Assembly: GCA_020723465.1 (NCBI GenBank) | Contig: DYIW01000005.1 | Coordinates: 1 to 32,728, forward strand | DNA: 32,728 bases | From: Phycisphaera mikurensis | GTDB lineage: Bacteria > Planctomycetota > B15-G4 > JADJEK01 | Direction of reading: 5' to 3' | Shown: positions 1 through 7,726 of the stretch, one piece after another | Layout: each line of letters starts with the position of its first letter | How positions within the stretch are numbered: the stretch's first letter is position 1 | Position numbers and translations under genes: made by a program | Notes under the pieces: model-generated | Told to the model about the DNA's origin: nothing | The model's input: the letters and a program-made list of their open reading frames with translations, nothing else | The model's database searches: none

Positions 1-672
1 AATGCCGGCTCGGTCTACGTGTTCGTGCGGAGCGGGACGACCTGGACCCAGCAGGCCAAGCTCATTGCTGCCGACACTACGAGCGGCGACGGATTCGGTT
101 GGTCCGTCTCCGTCTCCGGCAACACGGTGCTCGTCGGGGCTGTCATAGACGATCACGCCGGCGGGACGAATGCCGGCTCGGCCTACGTGTTCGTGCGGAG
201 CGGGACGACCTGGACGCAGCAGGCCAAGCTCATTGCTGCCGATGCCGCGGCGAACGACTATTTCGGCTATTCCGTCTTCCTCTCGGGCGACATGGCGCTT
301 GTCGGAGCCTCCAATGACGACCACGCCGGCGGGACGGATGCCGGCTCGGCCTACGTGTTCGTGCGGAGCGGGACGACCTGGGCGCAGCAGGCCAAGCTCA
401 GTGCTGCCGACGCCGCGGCCAACGACTGTTTTGGCATCTCCGGCTCCCTCTCGGGCGACAGGGCGCTTGTCGGAGCCTCTTGTGATGGCCACGCCGGCGG
501 GACGGTTGCGGGCTCGGCCTACGTGTTCGTCCGGAGCGGGACGACCTGGGAGCAGCAGACCAAGTCTGTTGCTGCCGACTGCGCGGCCTACGACTACTTC
601 GGCAACTCCGTCTGCCTCTCGGGCGAGACGGCGCTCGTCGGGGCGGAGGCGGACGACCATAGCGGCCTGACG
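1..672 (+). repeat. Four tandem 168-bp (56-aa) FG-GAP coding repeats plus start of a fifth
   Basis: Conserved '(g/a)atgccggctcgg(t/c)ctacgtgttcgtgcggagcgggacgacctgg'-type unit starts at 1, 169, 337, 505 and 673: constant 168-nt spacing. Confidence 0.9.
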
Positions 673-1104
673 GATGCCGGCTCGGCGTACGTCTTCGTCC
701 TAGAGAGCTGCGGCACCGCCGCGGTCTACGGGGCTGGCTGCGCGGGTTCGGGCGGCTTCGTGCCCGCCCTGGCCCTGTCGGGCTGCCCGGCGCCGAACCA
801 GGTCGTGCAGCTCTCTCTCACCCGCGGCCTCGGCGGCAGCCTGGCGCTCCTCCTCTTCGGCGGGGGCCAGGCAAGCGTGCCGATCGGCGGCGGCTGTACG
901 TTCCTTCTGAGCCCCCTGCTGCCGCTGCAGTTCGTGCTGCCGCTCGGAGGAACCGGGCCGGGCAACGGCTCGATCGTCCTTCCGGGCACGCTGCCGGCGA
1001 ACGCCGGCGGTGTGACCTTCACCATGCAGGCCGCCGTTCAGGACGCGGCCTCGCCGCTGGGCTTCTCGCTGACGAACGGCGTGCTGGTCCAGGTCGCGCC
1101 GTGA
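1..1104 (+). CDS. FG-GAP repeat surface/secreted protein, 5'-truncated by window edge
   Basis: Frame open from base 1 (NAGSVYVFVRSGTTW...); repeated 'GSAYVFVRSGTTWxQQAKLxAADAAANDYFGxSVxLSGDxALVGAxxDDHAGGT' units; C-terminal domain ending 'PANAGGVTFTMQAAVQDAASPLGFSLTNGVLVQVAP', of a type recalled from planctomycete secreted proteins. Confidence 0.85.
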   Translation, partial: NAGSVYVFVRSGTTWTQQAKLIAADTTSGDGFGWSVSVSGNTVLVGAVIDDHAGGTNAGSAYVFVRSGTTWTQQAKLIAADAAANDYFGYSVFLSGDMALVGASNDDHAGGTDAGSAYVFVRSGTTWAQQAKLSAADAAANDCFGISGSLSGDRALVGASCDGHAGGTVAGSAYVFVRSGTTWEQQTKSVAADCAAYDYFGNSVCLSGETALVGAEADDHSGLTDAGSAYVFVLESCGTAAVYGAGCAGSGGFVPALALSGCPAPNQVVQLSLTRGLGGSLALLLFGGGQASVPIGGGCTFLLSPLLPLQFVLPLGGTGPGNGSIVLPGTLPANAGGVTFTMQAAVQDAASPLGFSLTNGVLVQVAP

Positions 1105-1181
1105 GCTTCAACTGCCGAGGACTCCGGCCCGCAGTTCGCCTTCGACGCAGCCGGCCGGCTCGTCTGGGCGGTCGATGACCT

Positions 1182-2003
1182 TCACGACCCTTGAGCTCCT
1201 TTCCACGGCTCGCCCGGCAGCTTCCCGATGAGCTTGTCCTTGACGACCTCGGCGGCCTTGACCGGGTCGTACTCGACCTCGGGTGGAAGCAGCAATCGAA
1301 GGTCCTCGATAAACACGGCGCTTGCGAGCTTGGCCGCGAGGTTGGCCTGGAACTCCGCGCGCGACACGGCTGCACCGTCGTGGTCCATGTAACGCTGGAA
1401 GCAATCGACGACGCGGTCGGGGCTCGGCTTGCCCGTGCCGAGCGCGAACCAGAGGTCGTAGAGGTCGCGTCCTTTCTTGCGCTGGTAGAGGGCGCGCAGC
1501 TTGGTGCCGAGCAACTCGTCGAGGTGATACACCGTGAGCGAGGCCGTCCGGGTGAACCAGGGATTCTCGACGGTGAACGGTCGCGTGTGGATCCCGAGGA
1601 CCGTGAAGTGCTCGCGGGTGTTGATCTCGACCTTCAGCCTCCTGGTGGTGACCGGTGCGAAGGACGTCTCGAAGCGGTAGTAGAGCGTGAAGCGTCCCTG
1701 ACCCTGCTTCCACCTCGGCGTGCCGAGCCACGAGTCCAGAGCCTCGCGGACGCCCTGGATCAGCTCGCCAATCGCACCGGCGTCGCGCTGCACGAGATCG
1801 ATGTCCTCGGAGTAGCGGCCACCCGCGCGCAAGAAGAGCTTGTGCAGCGCGCTGCCGCCACGGAAGACGGCCTGGTCGGCCACGACCTTCTTGCTGTACA
1901 TCGCAACCAGCGCGCTTGATGGCACCAGATCCTGCTCCACCTGCTCGTCGGAAAGCCACGGCGCTACGGCCCGCCAGGCGGTGATGTTGGCGCGCGGGAT
2001 CAG
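1182..2003 (-). CDS. abiEii: AbiEii/AbiGii-family nucleotidyltransferase toxin (type IV TA)
   Basis: 'VFRGGSALHKLFLRAGGRYSEDIDLV' (GGxxL...R.S.DID nucleotidyltransferase motif), 'LDELLGTKLRALYQRKKGRDLYDLWFAL'; probable CTG start overlapping the upstream abiEi stop (CTGA). Confidence 0.9.
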   Translation of the reverse strand: MIPRANITAWRAVAPWLSDEQVEQDLVPSSALVAMYSKKVVADQAVFRGGSALHKLFLRAGGRYSEDIDLVQRDAGAIGELIQGVREALDSWLGTPRWKQGQGRFTLYYRFETSFAPVTTRRLKVEINTREHFTVLGIHTRPFTVENPWFTRTASLTVYHLDELLGTKLRALYQRKKGRDLYDLWFALGTGKPSPDRVVDCFQRYMDHDGAAVSRAEFQANLAAKLASAVFIEDLRLLLPPEVEYDPVKAAEVVKDKLIGKLPGEPWKGAQGS

Positions 2004-2821
2004 ACGTCCACCTCCAACTCGGCGTTCGGCACGACGCGCCACCGCGGGTCGGCCTCGGCGTCCCCCTCTTCTCCGGGCTGTAGGAGCACGGCGCGAGGCT
2101 GCTTTCCCCCCAGCCACTCCGCCAGAGGAGCGGCGAGTTCGCTCTGACCGACAGCCTCGAGCAGATACCCGAGGCGCTGCACGTCCGGGAGCCGGACGAG
2201 CGGTGCGACGTCCACGAGCTTGCGGGCGTCGAGGCGCTCGGCCAGCTCGGCGAGCACCGTCGCCGCGTTGCTCAGGTGGCCGGCCGCCTCCGGATAGCGA
2301 ACCAGGTCGAAGGCGCACGTCTCGGGAGCGGCGACGCGCATGGTGCCGGTCTCGGTCTGCTGCTCGATCACGGGCAAGCGCTCCACCAGGCCGCTCATCG
2401 AGAAGCGGATGGCGACCTTGCCGGCGCGCACCTCGCGGGTCGGCTTGCTGGTCATCACCTGAAACACCATCGGTTGCTGGTGCGCGGCGCCGTGGATGGC
2501 GGCGGCGCTCAGGAGCGCCACGTAGTACGGCTGACCGAGGTACCGCATCAGGTCGTCGATGAACCAGTTCGCCGGCGGCGAGCCCGCGGCCCGGTACTCG
2601 GCTGGGACGACCACGTAGAACCCGCGCCGGGGCGAGACGACTCGACCTTGCTGCTTCAACCTGCGCAGCGCGCTTTGGACCGCGACGAACGAGCGCTCGG
2701 TGTCGGACTCCGCCTCGGCGCGCGCGAAGGTGTAGCGGCCCCTGGATTGGAGCTGCTCGACCCAAAGGGCCATGGCGGATCTCAATGACATTCCGAGCTC
2801 CTGCGCGAAGCGGCTATGCAT
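2000..2821 (-). CDS. abiEi: AbiEi-family antitoxin / transcriptional repressor
   Basis: N-terminal winged-helix-like region, 'GRVVSPRRGFYVVVPAEYRAAGSPPANWFIDDLMRYLGQPYYVALLSAAAIHGAAHQQPMVFQVMT' typical of AbiEi; directly upstream of and overlapping abiEii. Confidence 0.9.
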   Translation of the reverse strand: MHSRFAQELGMSLRSAMALWVEQLQSRGRYTFARAEAESDTERSFVAVQSALRRLKQQGRVVSPRRGFYVVVPAEYRAAGSPPANWFIDDLMRYLGQPYYVALLSAAAIHGAAHQQPMVFQVMTSKPTREVRAGKVAIRFSMSGLVERLPVIEQQTETGTMRVAAPETCAFDLVRYPEAAGHLSNAATVLAELAERLDARKLVDVAPLVRLPDVQRLGYLLEAVGQSELAAPLAEWLGGKQPRAVLLQPGEEGDAEADPRWRVVPNAELEVDV

Positions 2822-2832
2822 CGTACTCTCAA

Positions 2833-2861
2833 AAACTAGCGCATCGCGCTAACTTCTGCAA
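2833..2861 (-). promoter_or_regulatory. Putative abiE promoter with embedded inverted-repeat operator
   Basis: Minus strand TTGCAG (2861-2856), 17 nt, TAGTTT (2838-2833); perfect 6-bp inverted repeat TAGCGC-ATC-GCGCTA (2837-2851) between/overlapping them; 11-16 nt upstream of the abiEi ATG. Confidence 0.5.
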
Positions 2862-2984
2862 GTACACATCAGCATTACCCCGGGTGCGGAGCCATCTAGG
2901 CCAGCGTGCTCGTTCAGTGCGCCCTGGGCATGGTGCGACGCGGGCCGTTCGTGCGGCCGGGCCTCCTCAATCTCCCCGTCGCCC

Positions 2985-4124
2985 TCACAGCCCAGCCTTC
3001 CGCAGCCGCTCCATGAAGGAAGGCTTCTTCGCGTGCGCCTGGCGCAGCGCCTCGAGGCGCGGCCCGAAGTCGCCGGTCGTTCCGCGAGCGGCGAGGTCTC
3101 GCAAGTCGACGAGGATCGTCACGGCCAAGTCGTAGTTCTTCTGCAGCTTCGAGGCCACGAGGCCGTCGACCTCGGTCCACAGCGTGGCCTCGCGGCCGGC
3201 GAGGCTGTCGAGGTGCTTCTTCCTGGCGATGGCCGCCTCGCGCTGGCGTCGAGCCTCCTCCTTGGCGCGCCTCTCGGCCTCGATGCGCTCGCGCTCCGTC
3301 GTATAGGCCTCTGCTGCAATGAGAAGCTGGCCCACGGTTCTGCCGGTGGTCGTGGGGCCGCTGTCGCCGGACGAGCGTTCCTTGAGGAACCGCTGCAGCA
3401 GCTCCGCGATCAAAGCATGGTCGGCGTCGACCACGAGGCGCGTGATGAAGTCGTCCTTCTCCTTGGACGCGAGCTGGCCGACCCAGGCGCGCACCTCGTC
3501 TCGGTCGATCCCGGCGTCGCCAATCGGTGGGCTGGCTTCGGCTGCCACATGCAGGAGGTCGCCGTCGATGCGCAGGAACTCGGCCAGGCTCTCCAGGGAG
3601 GCGCTGAGCTGCCCGAGGCCGGGAGGCACCGGCGGTTCCGTGTCATCGTCGTCGAGGTCGCCGGCCTGCGCCCGCAGGAGCCAGCCCAGGTAGAGCGCCC
3701 GCAGGTCGCCGCGCGCCAGCTCGGCGCGTACGGAGATGAGCGGCGAGAGGTGGCCCTCTCCCTCGACCCATCCACCCGACTCTTCGTCCTGGGACACGAA
3801 CGAGAGGATGACCTTGCCCGACTTCACGCGGACGCGAGCGCTGTCGCCCCCGCAGTACCTCTCGGCGGTCTCCTGGTCGAGCAGGCGGGCGGGCAGCCGC
3901 AGCTTCAGGACGTGCGTTCCCCAGTTGGCGAGGTAGAGGAACGCGTCGAAGTACTCCTCCATCCATACGTCCTCGTCGCCTTTGAAGCTGCCCCAGGCGT
4001 AGTCGTTGACGAAGCTCGCCGGCGTGATGTGCGCCCGCGTCGAGCAGGACCTGAGCTCGCTCATCTCCTTGGCCGTGAGCGGCCGGTCGATCGCCTGGAA
4101 CTCGTAGTACTGGTATTCGCTCAT
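2985..4124 (-). CDS. Conserved uncharacterized protein (379 aa), 'MSEYQYYEFQAIDRPLTAKE' family
   Basis: Start ATG at 4124-4122 overlaps upstream stop (ATGA); 'MEEYFDAFLYLANWGTHVLKLRLPARLL' conserved core; charged helical/coiled-coil C-terminus. Confidence 0.8.
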   Translation of the reverse strand: MSEYQYYEFQAIDRPLTAKEMSELRSCSTRAHITPASFVNDYAWGSFKGDEDVWMEEYFDAFLYLANWGTHVLKLRLPARLLDQETAERYCGGDSARVRVKSGKVILSFVSQDEESGGWVEGEGHLSPLISVRAELARGDLRALYLGWLLRAQAGDLDDDDTEPPVPPGLGQLSASLESLAEFLRIDGDLLHVAAEASPPIGDAGIDRDEVRAWVGQLASKEKDDFITRLVVDADHALIAELLQRFLKERSSGDSGPTTTGRTVGQLLIAAEAYTTERERIEAERRAKEEARRQREAAIARKKHLDSLAGREATLWTEVDGLVASKLQKNYDLAVTILVDLRDLAARGTTGDFGPRLEALRQAHAKKPSFMERLRKAGL

Positions 4125-4828
4125 GGCTTCGTCCCTCTCCGGCGCCGGCTGGCCAGCCGGTCTGCCGCATCGGCCAGCGCCTGGCGCTGTTCTGGCGTCG
4201 CGGCCATGCTGGCGACATCGAGCATTCTGTCGGGACCGCGGTCGTAATGGCGCTCGAGAAGAGCGGTGATCCGTTCGGCATACTCGGCCGGGGCAGCCGT
4301 GGCGGCCAGGACCCTGAACCACGGCGGCAGGACCCTCTCCCAGTCGACGCCGACCTGCCACGCTCCGCCCTCGTCGGCAAAGAAGATCACGTCGTCGTTG
4401 CACTCATCGACTCTGTCCAGCAGCCCGAAGAGGATGTCGAACGCCTCCCGTACGTCGCCGGGTTTGCGCTTCTGCTCCTCGGCCACGCAGCGGTCGAGCA
4501 GCCGGTGGTACTCGGCCATCCACGCCGTCGTTCCCGTGGACTGCGCCGAGTAGTTCTCGGAGTTGACCATGAACGACTCGTAGTACTCGCCGGCGCGACT
4601 CGCCTGGTCGAAGGCCTTGACGGCCGCGAGCAGCTTTGCCTTGGTCCTGCTCTCGCCGTCGGGGCGCAGTCGCGTCACGTCCAGGTGCTTCCTGGCGATC
4701 TGATGGAGCTTGGCAGGAGACAGGAGGTCGATGGCGTCGGCCAGCATGTAGAAGACGGTTTCGTGCCCGAGCTTGCGGAGGACGGCGCGCAGCTTGTCTC
4801 GGTCGATCGCGGCTGGCTGGCGTGGCAT
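4121..4828 (-). CDS. Conserved uncharacterized protein (235 aa) of the primase-helicase operon
   Basis: ATG at 4828 preceded by strong Shine-Dalgarno AAAGGAGG; 'ETVFYMLADAIDLLSPAKLHQIARKHLD', 'YYESFMVNSENYSAQSTGTTAWMAEYHRLLDRCV'; overlaps next gene by ATGA. Confidence 0.75.
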   Translation of the reverse strand: MPRQPAAIDRDKLRAVLRKLGHETVFYMLADAIDLLSPAKLHQIARKHLDVTRLRPDGESRTKAKLLAAVKAFDQASRAGEYYESFMVNSENYSAQSTGTTAWMAEYHRLLDRCVAEEQKRKPGDVREAFDILFGLLDRVDECNDDVIFFADEGGAWQVGVDWERVLPPWFRVLAATAAPAEYAERITALLERHYDRGPDRMLDVASMAATPEQRQALADAADRLASRRRRGTKP

Positions 4829-4830
4829 GG

Positions 4831-4983
4831 CTACCTTCCTCCTTTGGCCCAGCGCCGAAAGGCCGTGATCCACTCCGCGCCTGCTGGCGGGGGGGCTGGG
4901 CAGCGGATCATCTCGTCGAGCTTGGCGTCGGATGAACTCCCGCGCCCGCGTCTTGGCGTCGCCTTCTTCCTGCTGTTGGTCAT
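4831..4983 (-). CDS. Small ORF, 50 aa: MTNSRKKATPRRGRGSSSDAKLDEMIRCPAPPPAGAEWITAFRRWAKGGR
   Basis: Not in supplied ORF track (too short); ATG overlaps helicase stop (ATGA at 4983-4980), TAG at 4833-4831, 2 nt before next ATG. Confidence 0.55.
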   Translation of the reverse strand: MTNSRKKATPRRGRGSSSDAKLDEMIRCPAPPPAGAEWITAFRRWAKGGR

Positions 4984-7514
4984 GGTTCTTGCTCCTCGAG
5001 GTCGCACAGGACGTCCTCGTCGTACTCGATGACAGCCTCATCCTCGACCTCCCGCAGACCGAGCGGGGCCTCGTCGCGGGCGTAGCCGATCGCGCGGTAG
5101 CCGCGCAAGCGTTTCTCGAACATCTTCATCAGCATCGGCACCGCGTGGTCCACGTAGTCGTAGATGCGCACCTCAGTCTTGCCCGGGTGGAGGCGGTGCA
5201 GGCGGCCGGTGTACTGGATGAGCGTGCCTTTCCACGAGACCGGCAGCGCCAGGAACAAGGTGTCGAGGCGCGCGTCGTCGAAGCCCTCGCCGATGTACCG
5301 GCCGGTTGCGATGAGCAACCGCTCCGCGCCGGCCGGAATGGCGGCGAGCCTGGCGATCACCTCGCGTCGCTCCTTGGGCTTCATGCCGCCGTGGAGCACG
5401 ACGAGGTGACGGGTGAAGCTCTGCAGCCGCTCGGCGAAGTGCTGGAGGTGATCCCGTCGCTCGGTGAGCAGGATCGGCGATCGCTTCTCCTCGAGCGCAC
5501 ACACGACGTCGTCGAAGATGAGGTCGTTGCGACGCTGGTCGGCGGCGAGCGCAGCGTAGATCTCCTGGATCCCGGCGCCTTCGGGCATGCCCTTCGACGA
5601 GAAGCCCGTCTCTCGGACGACGAGCTTGTGGTCGAAGGGTCGCCGCGCCGCCTGGCTCTTGGAGTCGACCGCGAACCGCACCGGTCCGAGCTGCATGTTG
5701 AGGATGGGGTGGTGCCCGTCGCGGCGCTGCGGCGTCGCGGTCAGGCCGACAACGTACCTGGCCTTCACCTCGGCGAGCACGCGCTCGAAGCTCACGGCCG
5801 GGCAGTGGTGCGACTCGTCCTGGATGACCTGGCCGTATCCAGCCACGAGGTCGGACACCGATCCCTTGCGGACCAGGCTCTGCACCATCGCCACGTCGAG
5901 GCGGCCGTTGGGCTTGGCCTTGCCCGCGCCGATCTGGCCCACGTCCTTGGGCTCGATGCCGAGAAAGAGGGCGAGCTGCCCGATCCACTGGTCGAGCAGC
6001 GGTTTGCGGTGGACCAGGATGAGCGTGCTCGTCTTGCGCGCGGCGACGAGGTAGGTGCCGACCACCGTCTTGCCGATCCCCGGCGGCGCGACGAACACCC
6101 CCGTGTCGTGGGCGAGGAGCGCCTCGACCGCTTGCTCTTGAAGCGGCGTCAGCGTGCCCTGGAAGCTGAAGTCCACGGGCGCGCCCGTTTCGCGTTCGTC
6201 GATCACTTCGAGCTTCACGCCGCACTCCTGCAGCATGGCTTCGGCCTCGGTCTGGCAGCCGCGTGGCAAGGTGATGTGCTCGCGCAGGTCCTCGGCGCAG
6301 GCGATGACCCGAGGGGTGAGCGCCGTCGAGAGGCGCATGCTCTGCTTCTTGTAGAACTCCGGGTTCTGGAACGCGGCCAGCCGCATGAGCTGGTTGAGGA
6401 GGGCTGACGGCAACCGCGTCTTCTCGATGAAGAGACGCTGAGCCAAGACTGCCTTGACGACCGGCGGCAGCGGTTCCGTGATCACCGCCTTCCGAGGTCG
6501 ACCCGATGGAGCGCGCTTCCAAGGAGTCCGATCGTCCTCGTCGCCGGCGTCGCTCATGCGCACGCCGATCACCTGGCCGCGATGGCTGGCGTCGTCCGCG
6601 AGCGCGCATACGAACGCGGCGTCGATGCGCTTCACATGCGCGAGGAAGACCCACTGGTCGGGCCATGGATTGAAGGCGTCGTCCACGAACACGGAGTTGC
6701 CCGCGTCGCGTGCCGCACGCTGGAGCGGCAGCGCGATCAGGTTGCCGAAGCCGCCCTTGGGCATGGTGTCCTGGTTGGGAAAGAGCCGGTCGTAGGACTC
6801 CATCGACAGATCGTGGCGGCGAGCCATCGTATCGGTGATGAGGAAGCAGCCGAGCTTGCGCGCCGCGACCGCCGGTACCGGCGATGCGAAAAAGAACCAG
6901 GCGTGCGCGCCGTTGCCCGAGCGGGAGCGCTCGACAGCTACGGGCACACCGTGCCGGCGACAGGTCTCGGCGAAAGCGGCGACATCCTGTTGCCAGGTCT
7001 TCTTGTCGAAGTCCGCGGCGAGGAACCAGCAGGTCTCGTCGGGCAAGAGCGGGTACACGCCCATGACGTGCTCGCCCCGGAGATGTCTCGCCACCATCTC
7101 GTCCGAGACTGCGATGAAGGCCTGGTTGTGACACTCGCCGCAGGTCGCGCGCCTCCCGGCGCCGGGGCCTTTCTTCTTCTCGCACAGGCCCCACTCCCAC
7201 TCGTTCTCACAGGCCGGCGAGTACCCCGACCTGCCCTTCATCTCGTTCTCCCACCGGCGAGGGAAGACATCCTCGCGGCCACGGAAAAGGGAACGGAACA
7301 GGGCAACCTTGGCCGCATTGGTCACCGGCACGGCAGCGCGGTCGGCGATGAGCATGGGTTGGACCGGGAGCTGGACGACAGGCGTTGAGGCGAGTTGTTC
7401 ACGCAGGCCGGCGAGTCGAGCTCGGGCCGCCTCGATCTCGGCTTGCAGGCCTGCAAGGCGGGTCTCCTCGCGGGAAATCTCGGTGAGCAGCTCGTCGCGA
7501 CTGGGCATGGTCAC
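4980..7514 (-). CDS. TOTE-type archaeo-eukaryotic primase domain fused to SF2 (DEAD/DEAH-like) helicase, 844 aa
   Basis: N-term coiled coil; 'LFRSLFRGREDVFPRRWEN..SGYSPACENEWEWGLCEK..CGECHNQAF' Cys cluster; primase motifs 'FLAADFDKKTW' (DxD) and 'ERSRSGNGAHAWFFF' (sxH); 'SYDRLFPNQDTMPKGGFGNLIALPLQ'; helicase Walker A 'APPGIGKTVVG', 'DESHH', 'GLTATPQRRDG', 'QYTGRLHR'. Start GTG (GTGA overlap) or internal ATG at 7508. Confidence 0.85.
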   Translation of the reverse strand: MTMPSRDELLTEISREETRLAGLQAEIEAARARLAGLREQLASTPVVQLPVQPMLIADRAAVPVTNAAKVALFRSLFRGREDVFPRRWENEMKGRSGYSPACENEWEWGLCEKKKGPGAGRRATCGECHNQAFIAVSDEMVARHLRGEHVMGVYPLLPDETCWFLAADFDKKTWQQDVAAFAETCRRHGVPVAVERSRSGNGAHAWFFFASPVPAVAARKLGCFLITDTMARRHDLSMESYDRLFPNQDTMPKGGFGNLIALPLQRAARDAGNSVFVDDAFNPWPDQWVFLAHVKRIDAAFVCALADDASHRGQVIGVRMSDAGDEDDRTPWKRAPSGRPRKAVITEPLPPVVKAVLAQRLFIEKTRLPSALLNQLMRLAAFQNPEFYKKQSMRLSTALTPRVIACAEDLREHITLPRGCQTEAEAMLQECGVKLEVIDERETGAPVDFSFQGTLTPLQEQAVEALLAHDTGVFVAPPGIGKTVVGTYLVAARKTSTLILVHRKPLLDQWIGQLALFLGIEPKDVGQIGAGKAKPNGRLDVAMVQSLVRKGSVSDLVAGYGQVIQDESHHCPAVSFERVLAEVKARYVVGLTATPQRRDGHHPILNMQLGPVRFAVDSKSQAARRPFDHKLVVRETGFSSKGMPEGAGIQEIYAALAADQRRNDLIFDDVVCALEEKRSPILLTERRDHLQHFAERLQSFTRHLVVLHGGMKPKERREVIARLAAIPAGAERLLIATGRYIGEGFDDARLDTLFLALPVSWKGTLIQYTGRLHRLHPGKTEVRIYDYVDHAVPMLMKMFEKRLRGYRAIGYARDEAPLGLREVEDEAVIEYDEDVLCDLEEQEP

Positions 7515-7726
7515 CGCCTGCCGGATGAGGCGCGGCTCCTGGGGCCTCGCCGAGGCGCGTCCCCGGACAGCTCGCGATCGGGGAACTCGATCACGTACTC
7601 CTGGTTCGTCGCGTCGCGTTCAGCGCAGTCCACGTCGAAGCGCGGTGAGACCTGTGACCCGCTGCGTGGCAGGACCTTCGCACGGCACCCGCGCCGCATG
7701 GTCCGCGTTCTTTCACCCGTTGTCAT
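7511..7726 (-). CDS. Small ORF (71 aa), unknown; coupled to helicase, possibly a real small gene or a gene remnant
   Basis: Stop TGA overlaps helicase GTG start (GTGA); start lies inside the last codons of meaB; central segment 'PRFDVDCAERDATNQEYVIEFPDREL' protein-like, Arg-rich tail less so. Confidence 0.35.
   Translation of the reverse strand: MTTGERTRTMRRGCRAKVLPRSGSQVSPRFDVDCAERDATNQEYVIEFPDRELSGDAPRRGPRSRASSGRR

Noticed and set aside
1-672. CRISPR-like reading of the periodic repeats
   Set aside because: Period 168 bp, coding in one frame as FG-GAP units, no short-repeat/unique-spacer structure.
1182-2765. 527-aa ORF as a single AbiE-type fusion
   Set aside because: Only the C-terminal ~273 aa (abiEii) are protein-like; the N-terminal part is an out-of-frame reading of abiEi.
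4121-5041. 306-aa version of the 235-aa operon protein
   Set aside because: The N-terminal 71 aa are an out-of-frame reading of the helicase 3' end and sORF; ATG at 4828 has a strong SD and is the likelier start.
4932-6407. 491-aa plus-strand ORF
   Set aside because: Antisense to the primase-helicase; shadow of codon third-position GC bias.
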